Shown: positions 1 through 9,439 of the stretch, in pieces
How the letters are laid out: every line of letters begins with the position of its first letter
Numbering within the stretch: position 1 is the first letter of the stretch
Assembly: GCF_011752625.1 (NCBI RefSeq)
Contig: NZ_VWXD01000003.1
Location: forward strand, 496,001 to 560,000
Source: Candidatus Pantoea formicae
Lineage (GTDB): Bacteria; Pseudomonadota; Gammaproteobacteria; Enterobacterales; Enterobacteriaceae
Reading direction: 5' to 3'
Length of the DNA stretch: 64,000 nucleotides
The notes under the pieces: model-generated
Seen by the model: the letters and a program-made list of their open reading frames with translations, nothing else
Told to the model about the DNA's origin: nothing
Databases searched by the model: none
Position numbers and translations under genes: made by a program

Positions 1-552
1 TTTACGGCACACGGATATATAGCGTTCATTGCCGCCAATGACGACCTGCTCACCTTCGCTGAAAGGTTTACCATTAGCATCGAGTCGCAACACCATACTG
101 GCTTTGCGACCACAATGGCAGATTGTTTTGAGTTCAACCAGTTTGTCAGCCCAAGCCAGTAAATATTGACTACCGACAAATAACTCGCCGCGAAAATCAG
201 TACGTAATCCATAACACAATACGGGAATATCCATATTGTCAACGACATCAGATAACGATCTCACTTGCTCACGTGTTAGAAACTGGCTTTCATCGACAAG
301 CACACAATGAACCGACTGCTTCGCATGCTCTTCCGCTATTTCCCGATGTAAATTCGTTTGTGCGTTATATAAAAAAGCAGGAGACGAAAGACCGATACGT
401 GAGCTGACCTTACCCGCACCAAAGCGGTCATCTATCTCAGCGGTATAAACGATAGTGCGCATGCCGCGTTCTTGATAGTTGTAAGATGACTGGAGCAAAG
501 CGGTTGATTTACCCGCATTCATTGCAGAGTAATAAAAATAAAGTTGAGCCAT
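1..552 (-). CDS. tdk: Thymidine kinase, C-terminus cut by window edge
   Basis: Phosphorylates thymidine to dTMP with ATP in the cytoplasmic salvage pathway. The frame opens [17 protein letters not shown], with the P-loop NAGKST at residues 12-17, and runs 184 codons to position 1 without a stop. A zinc-binding pair is visible as ICHCGRKAS (E. coli has ICFCGRKAS), and the last visible residues [10 protein letters not shown] match the second zinc site. The E. coli protein has 205 residues, so about 20 should be missing beyond the edge. It is transcribed divergently from hns, as in E. coli. Confidence 0.95.
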   Translation of the reverse strand, partial: MAQLYFYYSAMNAGKSTALLQSSYNYQERGMRTIVYTAEIDDRFGAGKVSSRIGLSSPAFLYNAQTNLHREIAEEHAKQSVHCVLVDESQFLTREQVRSLSDVVDNMDIPVLCYGLRTDFRGELFVGSQYLLAWADKLVELKTICHCGRKASMVLRLDANGKPFSEGEQVVIGGNERYISVCRK

Positions 553-971
553 GTGCAAATTCTCATCGCAGCGCAAATCAGATGGGGCGCAGTCTACCAT
601 AAACAGGCGATTCTGTAGCGATGCATTATTTTTATCGTTTGCTCAAATTAACGTCATGACCAGCTCAGTATTTTAGCCACTACGCACAAAAAAGCACGTT
701 TTGACAAAGAGCAACTATTGCTCACAACTTATTCCGCTTTATTACCGCCAAACTGTAAGGATAAGCAGATTGCCTTGCCTGAAACCGCACTAAATCAAGG
801 CACGTTAAAAAACCTAAAAGGGTAAATATATTATGCATACCGTTATAAAATGACATTCCTGACTTTTACTTTACGTTTTGCTTTTTAAACTGGCTATTGC
901 AGTTATTTTTTGTCGACACTATTATAAGTCGGCAGAACAACTCCCATTTATTATATTTTGAGATTAGGACA
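553..971. other. tdk-hns divergent intergenic region
   Basis: This 419-bp, AT-rich, gene-free stretch lies between the two divergent starts. It should hold the promoters of tdk and hns. In E. coli the hns control region is curved, AT-rich and bound by H-NS and Fis. The A/T tracts near 840-940 fit that picture, but I could not assign individual sites with confidence. Confidence 0.6.
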
Positions 972-1379
972 ATGAGCGAAGCACTTAAAATTCTTAATAA
1001 TATCCGTACATTGCGCGCGCAAGCTCGAGAATGCACTCTGGAAACGCTGGAAGAGATGCTGGAAAAACTCGAAGTTGTGGTTAATGAACGTCGTGAAGAA
1101 GAAACCCATGCACAGGCTGAAAACGCAGAGCGTAGCCGTAAACTGGCACAGTACCGTGAAATGCTGATTGCAGATGGTATTGATCCAAATGAGTTGCTGC
1201 AGGCACTTTCAGAGACCAAAGCACCAGGTAAAGCTAAGCGTGCTGCACGTCCAGCGAAATATTCTTACGTTGATGAAAATGGCGAAAACCGTACCTGGAC
1301 AGGTCAGGGACGTACGCCAGCTGTTATTAAAAAAGCAATTGAAGAACAAGGCAAACAACTGGACGATTTCCTGCTGTAA
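972..1379 (+). CDS. hns: Nucleoid-associated silencer H-NS
   Basis: Abundant DNA-bridging protein that binds AT-rich or curved DNA and silences horizontally acquired genes. The 135-residue product starts [10 protein letters not shown], with AGG just upstream of the ATG. Residues 1-64 form the helical, coiled-coil oligomerisation part, a basic linker covers about 84-96 ([14 protein letters not shown]), and the AT-hook-like DNA-binding motif TWTGQGRTP is at 108-116. E. coli H-NS has 137 residues. An upstream in-frame codon would add 25 residues not found in the family, so I reject it. It is followed by a terminator shared with the convergent uge gene. Confidence 0.97.
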   Translation: MSEALKILNNIRTLRAQARECTLETLEEMLEKLEVVVNERREEETHAQAENAERSRKLAQYREMLIADGIDPNELLQALSETKAPGKAKRAARPAKYSYVDENGENRTWTGQGRTPAVIKKAIEEQGKQLDDFLL

Positions 1380-1440
1380 TCTCTCCAGTGCTTCGAGTTG
1401 TGAAATGCCATTGGCGGTTTCACTTTACACCGGGTAAGAA

Positions 1441-1466
1441 AAAGGAAGCCTCTGGCTTCCTTTTTT
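1441..1466. terminator. Bidirectional terminator between hns and uge
   Basis: A perfect 7-bp stem, GGAAGCC-TCT-GGCTTCC (1444-1460), is flanked by an A-run on the left and six T on the right. It can therefore end hns on the plus strand and the galU-ugd-uge operon on the minus strand. Confidence 0.85.
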
Positions 1467-1474
1467 ATTCGACG

Positions 1475-2482
1475 TTATCGCTGATAAAAGCGGCGATACC
1501 AATCAACAAAACTCTGAACACCCTCTTCAACCCCCGTTTGCGGGCGGAACTCAATCGCCTCAAACAGGGGTTGTGTATCTGCACTAGTGCCTGGCACGTC
1601 ACCCGGTTGCATGGGCAACATATTTTTATTTGCTTCAATGCCCAACGCTTTTTCCAGTGATTCAATATAAGTCATCAGACTTGTTGGTTGGCTATTACCA
1701 ATATTGTAGACGCGGTACGGCGCAGAGCTGGTTGCTGGCGAACCGGCTTCAACCGTCCAGTTTTCGTCTGCCTGTGGAATCACATCCTGCAAACGTACGA
1801 TGGATTCTGCAATATCATCAATATAGGTAAAGTCGCGGGTCATCTGCCCACGGTTATACACATCAATTTGTTCGCCTGCCAGCATTGCCCGCGTGAACTT
1901 AAACAACGCCATATCGGGACGGCCCCATGGGCCATAAACGGTAAAGAAGCGTAACCCCGTGGTGGGCAATTGATACAAATGTGAGTAGGAATGCGACATC
2001 AACTCATTGGCTTTCTTAGTCGCCGCATACAATGAAATAGGATGGTCAACTGAGTCATCAGTTGAAAATGGCATTTTACGGTTGAGTCCATATACAGAAC
2101 TCGATGAGGCGTACAATAAGTGGCCGATTTTATGATGGCGGCAACCTTCAAGAATATTGAGATGCCCTATCAGATTGGCGTCGGCATAGGCGTGTGGGTT
2201 TTCAATGGAATAACGAACCCCCGCCTGCGCGCCTAAATGGATTACGCGGTCAAAACCATGACTGGAAAATAAAGAAGAAATGGCCTGGCGGTCTGCCAGG
2301 TCCATTTTCACAAAGATAAATTCGGGATGTTGAGCAATCTGATCCAAGCGGGCTTGTTTGAGACTCACATCGTAATAGTCATTCAGATTGTCGATGCCGA
2401 CAACCTGGTGACCGGCAGCCAGTAAACGCTGACTCACGTGAAATCCAATAAAACCTGCCGCGCCAGTAACCAGAAACTTCAT
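1475..2482 (-). CDS. uge: UDP-glucuronate 4-epimerase (GalE-like)
   Basis: Short-chain dehydrogenase-type sugar-nucleotide epimerase, 335 residues, probably converting UDP-glucuronate to UDP-galacturonate for capsule, EPS or LPS. The NAD-binding motif GAAGFIG is at 7-13, and the catalytic YxxxK is Y152/K156 (LYAATKKANE) with the preceding Ser run at 126-129. An ATG five codons upstream overlaps the ugd stop, but GAGGG lies just before the second ATG and the protein family starts there, so I chose 2482. It is the third gene of galU-ugd-uge and sits directly behind the enzyme that makes its substrate. The precise epimer specificity is inferred from family resemblance and this context. Confidence 0.88.
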   Translation of the reverse strand: MKFLVTGAAGFIGFHVSQRLLAAGHQVVGIDNLNDYYDVSLKQARLDQIAQHPEFIFVKMDLADRQAISSLFSSHGFDRVIHLGAQAGVRYSIENPHAYADANLIGHLNILEGCRHHKIGHLLYASSSSVYGLNRKMPFSTDDSVDHPISLYAATKKANELMSHSYSHLYQLPTTGLRFFTVYGPWGRPDMALFKFTRAMLAGEQIDVYNRGQMTRDFTYIDDIAESIVRLQDVIPQADENWTVEAGSPATSSAPYRVYNIGNSQPTSLMTYIESLEKALGIEANKNMLPMQPGDVPGTSADTQPLFEAIEFRPQTGVEEGVQSFVDWYRRFYQR

Positions 2483-2496
2483 ACATCCCTCATTCA

Positions 2497-3837
2497 TTAC
2501 ACAATTTGAATTGATGCTCCGCGGCCGATTGCGTAATAAGTAAAGCCGCGTTTGCTGATACGCTCCGGATCATACAGGTTACGACCATCAAAAATCACGG
2601 GTTGTTTTAACGCGGTTTTGATGACATCGAAATCTGGTGCACGGAAATTCTGCCATTCAGTACAAATGACCAAACCATCCGCACCCTGCAGCGCCGCTTC
2701 TTTCGTCCCCGTCAGCTTGAGATCATCACGATGACCATAGATGCGCTGGGCTTCTTCCATCGCCTCTGGGTCAAACGCCTGAATCGTCGCACCGGCTTCC
2801 CACAGCGTTTCCATCAGCACACGGCTGGAGGCTTCACGCATGTCGTCAGTATTAGGTTTAAACGCCAGTCCCCACAGTGCAAACGTCTTACCACGTAAAT
2901 CGTCACCAAAATGACGTTTAATGAAGCTTGGTAATTTGTTTTTCTGTGAATCGTTGACGTCTTCCACTGCCTGCAACAAACGCGGGGTATAGCCAATCGA
3001 CTCAGCGGTGCGAATCAACGCCTGGACGTCTTTCGGGAAACATGAACCACCGTAGCCGCAACCTGGGTAGATGAAGTGGTAACCGATGCGTGAATCCGAG
3101 CCAATCCCCTGACGTACTTTTTCAACGTCGGCTCCCAAACGTTCCGCCAGGTTGGAGATCTCGTTCATGAAGCTGATCTTGGTTGCCAGCATGCAGTTTG
3201 CTGCGTATTTCGTCAGCTCTGCACTGCGGATATCCATCAGAATCATACGATCATGGTTGCGGTTGAATGGCTCATACAGCTCACGCAACAGCTCAACCAC
3301 TTCGTCGTTATCGGTGCCCACGACAATACGCTCAGGACGCATACAATCGTTTACTGCAGCCCCTTCCTTGAGGAATTCAGGGTTAGAAACCACATCAAAC
3401 GGGATGTTGGCATCACGTTTTTGCAGTGTTTCGAGCATTACTGCACGCACGCGATCGGCGGTTCCCACAGGAACGGTCGATTTGTCGATAACCACTTTGT
3501 GGTCATCCATGTGCGATGCAATCGTGCGCGCAACCGCAGTCACATATTTCAGATCGGCAGAACCGTCTTCATCCGGCGGCGTACCCACAGCAATAAATTG
3601 CATGACACCGTGGTTAACACCCTCTTCCGCATTGGTGCTGAATTTCAGGCGTCCCGCTTCATAGTTAGACATAACCAGCGGCGTCAGACCCGGTTCAAAA
3701 ATAGGGATCTGGCCTTTTTTCAGGTTTTCGACTTTCTTTTCATCGACATCAATACAGAGAACGTCATGTCCGACTTCGGCTAACACCGCAGCCTGAACCA
3801 GACCGACATAGCCGATACCAAATACAGTGACTTTCAT
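2497..3837 (-). CDS. ugd: UDP-glucose 6-dehydrogenase
   Basis: Oxidises UDP-glucose to UDP-glucuronate with two NAD+. The 446-residue protein has an N-terminal Rossmann motif (VFGIGYVGL, 5-13), a central helix, and the active-site nucleophile Cys266 in [10 protein letters not shown], followed by the C-terminal UDP-binding domain. Its length is that of the long bacterial class rather than the roughly 388-residue E. coli Ugd. It starts 23 bp after galU and ends next to uge, so the three are almost certainly co-transcribed. In E. coli ugd lies in the cps/his region instead, so its placement between galU and hns marks this lineage. Confidence 0.95.
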   Translation of the reverse strand: MKVTVFGIGYVGLVQAAVLAEVGHDVLCIDVDEKKVENLKKGQIPIFEPGLTPLVMSNYEAGRLKFSTNAEEGVNHGVMQFIAVGTPPDEDGSADLKYVTAVARTIASHMDDHKVVIDKSTVPVGTADRVRAVMLETLQKRDANIPFDVVSNPEFLKEGAAVNDCMRPERIVVGTDNDEVVELLRELYEPFNRNHDRMILMDIRSAELTKYAANCMLATKISFMNEISNLAERLGADVEKVRQGIGSDSRIGYHFIYPGCGYGGSCFPKDVQALIRTAESIGYTPRLLQAVEDVNDSQKNKLPSFIKRHFGDDLRGKTFALWGLAFKPNTDDMREASSRVLMETLWEAGATIQAFDPEAMEEAQRIYGHRDDLKLTGTKEAALQGADGLVICTEWQNFRAPDFDVIKTALKQPVIFDGRNLYDPERISKRGFTYYAIGRGASIQIV

Positions 3838-3860
3838 TGAATTATCCTGTGTTTAATGAA

Positions 3861-4769
3861 TTACTTTTTGTTGCCGACTGCGCCTTCCAACCACTGAGTA
3901 AAGTCTTTACCCAATACTGGATGACGAACGCCGTACTCAACGAAAGCCTGCATATAACCCAGTTTGTTACCGCAGTCATGGCTAACACCCGTCAGGTGAT
4001 AAGCTTCAACGGTCTCTTTTTCCATCAGCATCGCAATGGAGTCCGTCAACTGGACTTCGCCACCGGCACCCGGAGGTGTTTTAGCCAGCAGTGGCCAGAT
4101 ATCAGCAGACAGCACATAGCGACCCACAACCGCCAAGTTGGAAGGTGCTTCAGATGCTTTAGGTTTTTCTACCACGCCCACCATCGGTGCGCTCTGGCCT
4201 GGTGCCAGGTCAGCACCTTTACAATCGACAACACCGTACGCTGTCACATCAGCAACCGGCTCAACCATGATCTGACTACGGCCGCTTTCTTCGTAACGCG
4301 CCAACATTTCTGCCAGGTTGTCTTTAGTTGGATCTGATTCGTACTCATCAATGATGACATCAGGCAGGATCACAGCAACCGGCTCATCGCCCACCAGTGG
4401 GTGCGCACACATCACCGCGTGGCCTAAGCCTTTCGCGATACCCTGGCGAACCTGCATGATGGTGACATGTGGAGGGCAGATAGATTGGATTTCATCCAGC
4501 AACTGACGCTTAACGCGTTTTTCCAGCATAGATTCCAGTTCAAAACTGGTATCAAAATGGTTTTCGATAGCATTTTTAGATGAGTGGGTAACCAGCACAA
4601 TCTCATTAATACCCGCAGCAATGCACTCATTCACGACATATTGGATCAGCGGCTTATCGACCAGCGGTAACATCTCTTTAGGAATAGCTTTGGTAGCAGG
4701 CAGCATACGCGTACCCAGACCCGCAACCGGGATTACCGCTTTTTTTACTTTAGACTTATAGGCAGACAT
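3861..4769 (-). CDS. galU: UTP-glucose-1-phosphate uridylyltransferase
   Basis: Makes UDP-glucose from UTP and glucose-1-phosphate, feeding LPS, EPS, trehalose and osmoregulated glucan synthesis. The product has 302 residues, the same as E. coli GalU. The nucleotidyltransferase signature is visible as [19 protein letters not shown] near residues 15-33. It is the first gene of the galU-ugd-uge operon, and the 193 bp upstream, before rssB, should hold the operon promoter. The E. coli order rssA-rssB-galU-hns is kept here apart from the two genes added after galU. Confidence 0.96.
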   Translation of the reverse strand: MSAYKSKVKKAVIPVAGLGTRMLPATKAIPKEMLPLVDKPLIQYVVNECIAAGINEIVLVTHSSKNAIENHFDTSFELESMLEKRVKRQLLDEIQSICPPHVTIMQVRQGIAKGLGHAVMCAHPLVGDEPVAVILPDVIIDEYESDPTKDNLAEMLARYEESGRSQIMVEPVADVTAYGVVDCKGADLAPGQSAPMVGVVEKPKASEAPSNLAVVGRYVLSADIWPLLAKTPPGAGGEVQLTDSIAMLMEKETVEAYHLTGVSHDCGNKLGYMQAFVEYGVRHPVLGKDFTQWLEGAVGNKK

Positions 4770-4962
4770 CTAAATACCTCTCTTAATAGGCCGTTCAAGT
4801 TAATACTTGATATGTCGGTTTAAAAACGAAATGAGTATATCAGTTAGTATCAGGCGGATTTATCCTGGATGGAGTTAATCCGCGGAATTTAAGACTATTA
4901 CCCAAGTGTAAAGCTTACCCTTGGCCCTGTCTTCAACCCGCTAAAAATATAAATTCGACCGC

Positions 4963-5979
4963 TTACTCTTCAGCCGAAAGCATCAGACGAAGCCTGCCGC
5001 CCGCGCCCCAAACATGGCACTGCCAGGCATCAGCACGCTGACTGATTTGATTGAGGTGAGTGCTGCCCATAGTACCGAGCGGCACGCCGTTGCTGAGCTG
5101 TATTTGGTGGGTGTTAACGTGCAAAGTGGCATTGAGTCCGGCAGAGACCAGAATCAAATTTTTTAACTGGCGATGGTAGTACCCCACTAAAAGCGGGAAC
5201 TGGCCCGTCAGGTTGGCCTGACGCAAAAGCAGGTTGACCTGGCGTAACAGACCATTTAACTCTGGCAGACGTTGTTTCTGGCCGGAAAGTTGTTCTTGCA
5301 GCAGCCCATTGAACAATGCGCGCAGTAGCAGCGCAGCCAGCACGCCATTATCTCCCGCTCTCGTCACATCGAGGCAGTAAAAGGCAAGGTCATTGTCAGA
5401 CAGCGCCGCGATATCCAACACCAGTCCAGGCTGCTCTGCCATGGTCAGTTGGCGATAGTTAATACGGCAATTGGCGATGGTTTGCTGAACGGGTGGTTGC
5501 AACTGTTTCAGTAATTTCGAGGCAGCTGAGGGATCGCTTACCAGCGCGTCCCAGTCCTGAAACAACTGCTCATCTTCCTCGACTTTGGAGGTGAACATCG
5601 AGGGATACAGACATTCATAAACGGCTTCACGGAAACGCTCGAGATTTTTTAGCGGCTTTAGCAGAACATCCTGCACACCCAGTCTCAGTACACGCGCGAT
5701 GTCAGCCATATTTTGCGTGGCAGAAATGATGAGGATCGGTACCGTGTTGCCACGGCTGCGAATACGCTCCACAAACTGGATACCGCCCATGCGAGGCATC
5801 TCCAGATCGCAAATCACCAGATCAACGGCTTGTGCCGACAGCAAGGTTAAGCCATCAAGGCCATCACCGGCTTCCAGCGTACTGGCGCCAAGATTCGCCA
5901 ACATATTGTCCAATAATGAACGGAAAACGACCTCATCTTCGACAATGAGTATCTTTTTGCCGATTAGTGGCTTTTCCAT
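4963..5979 (-). CDS. rssB: RpoS adaptor / response regulator RssB
   Basis: Adaptor that hands sigma-S to ClpXP for degradation in growing cells. The 338-residue protein begins with a receiver domain (KILIVEDE at 9-16; phosphoacceptor Asp58 in LVICDLEMP) and continues into a degenerate PP2C-like effector domain. The start follows a strong GGGGGAG. It lies downstream of rssA on the same strand with about 100 bp between them, as in E. coli. The Asp58 position is identical to that in E. coli. Confidence 0.95.
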   Translation of the reverse strand: MEKPLIGKKILIVEDEVVFRSLLDNMLANLGASTLEAGDGLDGLTLLSAQAVDLVICDLEMPRMGGIQFVERIRSRGNTVPILIISATQNMADIARVLRLGVQDVLLKPLKNLERFREAVYECLYPSMFTSKVEEDEQLFQDWDALVSDPSAASKLLKQLQPPVQQTIANCRINYRQLTMAEQPGLVLDIAALSDNDLAFYCLDVTRAGDNGVLAALLLRALFNGLLQEQLSGQKQRLPELNGLLRQVNLLLRQANLTGQFPLLVGYYHRQLKNLILVSAGLNATLHVNTHQIQLSNGVPLGTMGSTHLNQISQRADAWQCHVWGAGGRLRLMLSAEE

Positions 5980-6081
5980 TCTCTCCCCCTGTGTACCAGA
6001 TATTTCAATAGTGGTTCATAAAACGCAGATACGCCTTTCAGAATTGGCTGAAGTCGTAGTGCTTGTGAATGAACAACCTGA

Positions 6082-6987
6082 TTATCTGCCACGGACCAGC
6101 GGTAATAGTTCATCCATTTTTTTCTCAACTGCGGCTTTACCTGCCGCGATGGCTTCTTCTGCACGATGAAAATCCAGTGTGGATATCTGCGGACAAAATG
6201 GTTGGATCAGGACATCCGGTGGATCGCCTGCCATACGATTACGTTTCAAACGATTTTCAAGAATCTGAATGGAGGTTGACATGATCTCCATTGCGCCAGG
6301 TGTCTGATTAGCCCGACGATGCGTTAAGCCCAGTATGCGCTGACGCAATTTTTTGCCCCAGCTCAGTGCCTCAGCTGCAGCGGCTTCTTCGCCACTTTGT
6401 GGCGTGACCGAGAGGAGATCTTGCTGCATCAGATGCGCGTCGTGCTGCAGGTCAACCGCAATCACAATGTCTGCACCCAGTGCTCGCGTGAGCGATATTG
6501 GCACCGGGTTAACCACCGCCCCATCCACCAGCCAGTAACCATTGTAGCTAACTGGAGGTAATAAACCTGGCATGCTGCATGATGCACGCACCGCTTGGTG
6601 GAGATCGCCTTCTGTAAGCCACAACTCGCGCCCGGTACTTAAATTAGAGGCAACCACGCCAAAGGGCTTGTCGCAGCCTTCAATAAGTTCGTTGGGAATG
6701 ATCTGACGAACATGGCTGAACACACGATCCCCCCGCAGCAATCCACCGCGCTGCCACGAGAGGTCCATCAACCGGATAACATCCCAGTAGCGAAAGGCAC
6801 TGACCCACTTTTCCATCAGCCCCAAGCGGCCATTCACGTAGGCTGAACCCACTAAAGCGCCAACAGAACAGCCCGCAACGACATCAACCTCAATCCCGGC
6901 ACGTTCCAAGGCATTAATGACACCAATGTGCGCCCAGCCTTTGGCGGCACCTGAGCCCAGGGCCAGCCCAATTCTTACCTTTCTCAT
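6082..6987 (-). CDS. rssA: Patatin-like phospholipase family protein RssA
   Basis: A 301-residue patatin-fold protein starting MRKVRIGLALGSGAAKGW. The Ser nucleophile is in GCSVG (Ser41) and the catalytic Asp in LVDGAVVNP (Asp154); an oxyanion-hole glycine motif lies at 9-15. The ATG at 6987 has GAGG upstream and matches the E. coli start; an upstream in-frame codon would add eight unrelated residues. It is encoded ahead of rssB. Its cellular substrate is not settled, and a role in RpoS control is not established. Confidence 0.92.
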   Translation of the reverse strand: MRKVRIGLALGSGAAKGWAHIGVINALERAGIEVDVVAGCSVGALVGSAYVNGRLGLMEKWVSAFRYWDVIRLMDLSWQRGGLLRGDRVFSHVRQIIPNELIEGCDKPFGVVASNLSTGRELWLTEGDLHQAVRASCSMPGLLPPVSYNGYWLVDGAVVNPVPISLTRALGADIVIAVDLQHDAHLMQQDLLSVTPQSGEEAAAAEALSWGKKLRQRILGLTHRRANQTPGAMEIMSTSIQILENRLKRNRMAGDPPDVLIQPFCPQISTLDFHRAEEAIAAGKAAVEKKMDELLPLVRGR

Positions 6988-7083
6988 CGCACCTCGTGAT
7001 TCGTCTGGCACGTAGCATCACACCGAGCAGTCGGCTACCATAGCGCATACTTTAATTAACTTTAATCACTCACAGGAGATGAC

Positions 7084-7539
7084 GTGTCCGAAAAGTGCCC
7101 TTGCTGCAGCGGAAAGCAGTATAGCTTATGTTGCCAACCCTTTCTGAGCGGCCAAGAGATACCTGCCAGCGCTGAACAATTAATGCGTTCGCGCTACACC
7201 GCCTACGTTGAGAAGAATGCGGCTTATTTAGCGGCAACTTGGCACTCCAGCAAGCGCGTGGCAGACCTTGAGACGTTATTATCTGAAAGTTTTACCGACT
7301 CTGAGTGGCTGGGCTTGAATGTAACCCGTTGTAATCATGGAAGCCATGAGAACGAAGCCTTTGTGACTTTTTTTGCGCGCTATCTCGAAAAAGGCCGCGC
7401 TTCTGCCATCTATGAATGTTCACGCTTTCTTCGTGAGGATCAACGCTGGTACTATATCGACGGTACAACGCCAGAGTTAGGGCGTAACGATCGCTGTCCT
7501 TGTGGCTCCGATAAAAAATACAAAAAATGTTGTGGTTAA
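7084..7539 (+). CDS. ychJ: YchJ family SEC-C zinc-motif protein
   Basis: A 151-residue cytoplasmic protein of unknown role. Cysteine-rich SEC-C metal-binding motifs lie at both ends: [13 protein letters not shown] at the N-terminus and [13 protein letters not shown] at the extreme C-terminus. Between them is the NTF2-like YchJ middle domain ([15 protein letters not shown]). The start is GTG, chosen because AGGAG lies 5 bp upstream; a nearby ATG is out of frame. It lies divergently from rssA and directly before purU, as in E. coli. Confidence 0.9.
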   Translation: MSEKCPCCSGKQYSLCCQPFLSGQEIPASAEQLMRSRYTAYVEKNAAYLAATWHSSKRVADLETLLSESFTDSEWLGLNVTRCNHGSHENEAFVTFFARYLEKGRASAIYECSRFLREDQRWYYIDGTTPELGRNDRCPCGSDKKYKKCCG

Positions 7540-7596
7540 TCTGGACAGATGCACAACGGCTTTACCATTCATCGCTTTGACAGGACTCTGATCGAG

Positions 7597-8445
7597 ATGC
7601 AAGCGCAAAACACGCAACGAAAAGTTTTACGGACCATTTGCCCTGATGCAAAAGGTCTGATCGCCAAGATCACCAACATTTGCTACAAGCACGAACTCAA
7701 TATTGTGCAAAACAATGAGTTTGTCGATCACCGTACCGGGCGCTTCTTCATGCGCACAGAGCTGGAAGGGATTTTCAACGACAATACCTTGCTGGCGGAT
7801 CTCGATAGCGCCCTGCCGGTCGGTTCAGTGCGTGAACTGCAAAGTGCCGGACGCCGCCGTGTGGTCATTCTGGTGACCAAAGAGGCACATTGCCTCGGCG
7901 ATTTACTGATGAAGAGTGCCTTCGGGGGTCTTGATATGGAGATCGCCGCCGTCATCGGTAACCATGAAACACTGCGTTCACTGGTCGAACGCTTTGATAT
8001 TCCGTTTGCACTGGTGAGCCATGAAGGGCTGACGCGTGAAGAACACGACAATCGCATGTGCGAGGAAATCGATCGTTACCAGCCTGATTATGTGGTGCTG
8101 GCAAAATACATGCGCGTGTTAACACCCGCTTTTGTTCAGCGTTATCCAAACCAGATCATCAACATTCACCACTCGTTCCTGCCCGCCTTCATTGGCGCAC
8201 GCCCTTATCATCAGGCATATGAGCGTGGTGTGAAGATCATCGGCGCAACAGCGCACTATGTGAATGATAATCTGGATGAAGGTCCAATCATCATGCAGGA
8301 CGTGATCAACGTTGATCACAGCTATACCGCAGAAGAGATGATGCGCGCTGGCCGCGATGTGGAGAAAAACGTGCTTAGCCGCGCACTCTACAAAGTGTTG
8401 GGCCAGCGTGTGTTCGTTTACGGCAACCGCACCATCATTCTTTAA
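7597..8445 (+). CDS. purU: Formyltetrahydrofolate deformylase
   Basis: Hydrolyses 10-formyl-THF to formate and THF, balancing one-carbon pools and supplying formate to PurT. The 282-residue protein has an N-terminal ACT domain (VLRTICPDAKGLIAKITN) and a C-terminal formyltransferase fold with the catalytic Asn/His in NIHHSFLPAF. I chose the ATG at 7597 because the E. coli protein starts at this point; an earlier in-frame ATG at 7549 would add 16 unconserved residues. It is followed by the tRNA-Tyr operon, also as in E. coli. Confidence 0.95.
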   Translation: MQAQNTQRKVLRTICPDAKGLIAKITNICYKHELNIVQNNEFVDHRTGRFFMRTELEGIFNDNTLLADLDSALPVGSVRELQSAGRRRVVILVTKEAHCLGDLLMKSAFGGLDMEIAAVIGNHETLRSLVERFDIPFALVSHEGLTREEHDNRMCEEIDRYQPDYVVLAKYMRVLTPAFVQRYPNQIINIHHSFLPAFIGARPYHQAYERGVKIIGATAHYVNDNLDEGPIIMQDVINVDHSYTAEEMMRAGRDVEKNVLSRALYKVLGQRVFVYGNRTIIL

Positions 8446-8528
8446 TCCTTCGTTGGCGCTGAATTGTGCAACTCTTCAGCGCCACGAGTGAAAAGTGGTC
8501 AAACGATTCATATTTTTGTTTTCAGCAC

Positions 8529-8565
8529 TTTACAGTCCAAACGCATTTGGTATGATGCGCCCCGC
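8529..8565 (+). promoter_or_regulatory. Stringently controlled tRNA-Tyr promoter
   Basis: The -35 TTTACA (8529-8534) and the -10 TATGAT (8551-8556) are 16 bp apart, followed by the GC-rich discriminator GCGCCCCGC (8557-8565). From memory the two hexamers, their spacing and the discriminator match the E. coli tyrT promoter, a classic target of ppGpp/DksA repression. Transcription should start near 8563. Confidence 0.88.
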
Positions 8566-8591
8566 TTTCAGGCACTTTAATTCAGGCCAGT

Positions 8592-8676
<85 letters not shown>

Positions 8677-8721
8677 TCTGAATTAACACCTCGCCTGAAT
8701 CTTCAAGAGCTTTATATCCCT

Positions 8722-8789
<68 letters not shown>

Positions 8790-8806
<17 letters not shown>

Positions 8807-8958
8807 TCCTGTATTTTCTCAGTGCTTATCGATTAAATTAATTCCTTCATATTGCACGACGAGAAGGATGAGAAGCTTCGACCGAAGGTTCGAGTCGAAC
8901 GCAGTGAGACAACGCGCTTTAGCGCGGCCCGCAGGGCGAGACGCATCGCGTCGAGTCA
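8790..8958 (+). repeat. tRNA-Tyr-derived repeat, unit 1 (169 bp)
   Basis: First of three direct repeats of exactly 169 bp; it starts with the tRNA 3' tail TCCTTCTCCCGCCACCA. The unit contains GAGAAGGATGA (8861-8871), which pairs with TCATCCTTCTC across the next junction (8956-8966). Inside that stem are small hairpins including CGCGC-TTTA-GCGCG, GCCC-GCA-GGGC and GACGC-ATC-GCGTC. E. coli tyrT is followed by comparable 178-bp repeats that also contain the tRNA tail and yield Rtt RNA. A 46-codon antisense frame is open here (8819-8959). Confidence 0.93.
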
Positions 8959-9127
8959 TCCTTCTCCCGCCACCATCCTGTATTTTCTCAGTGCTTATCG
9001 ATTAAATTAATTCCTTCATATTGCACAATGAGAAGGATGAGAAGCTTCGACCGAAGGTTCGAGTCGAACGCAGTGAGACAACGCGCTTCAGCGCGGCCCG
9101 CAAGGCGAGACGCTTTGCGTCGAGTCA
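8959..9127 (+). repeat. tRNA-Tyr-derived repeat, unit 2 (169 bp)
   Basis: Differs from unit 1 at six positions. Three fall in hairpin loops (TTTA to TTCA; ATC to TTT, two changes). One breaks a G-C pair in the smallest hairpin, and two lie just outside the 11-bp stem. The tRNA-tail portion and the rest of the unit are unchanged. Confidence 0.93.
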
Positions 9128-9296
9128 TCCTTCTCCCGCCACCATCCTGTATTTATTCAACACTCATCGATTAAATTTGTTCCTTCATATTGCACAATGA
9201 GAAGGATGAGAAGCTTCGACCGAAGGTTCGAGTCGAACGCAGTGAGACAACGCGCTTCAGCGCGGCCCGCAGGGCGAGACGCATGGCGTCGAGTCA
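9128..9296 (+). repeat. tRNA-Tyr-derived repeat, unit 3 (169 bp)
   Basis: Keeps the tRNA tail and the structured 3' half, with hairpin loops TTCA, GCA and ATG. It diverges from units 1 and 2 mainly in the AT-rich 5' linker (about 9154-9180). The AATGAG variant before the stem is shared with unit 2. Confidence 0.92.
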
Positions 9297-9326
9297 TCCT
9301 TCTCCCGCCACCATCCTGTATTTTCT
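9297..9326 (+). repeat. tRNA-Tyr-derived repeat, partial fourth unit
   Basis: About 30 bp repeats the tRNA tail plus ATCCTGTATTTTCT, after which the sequence no longer matches. It gives the array a terminal copy of the tRNA 3' end. From here to the xthA start at 9440 I see no further gene or clear terminator. Confidence 0.85.
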
Positions 9327-9439
9327 TTGTTAGCTTTCCCTTTTGATTCAATCGCTCATTACACCGATTCAAACCATGACTTTTTGTGCAAAACTCGTTA
9401 CCATCCCGCCATACTTTTGCGGATAAAAATGGCAGCGAA

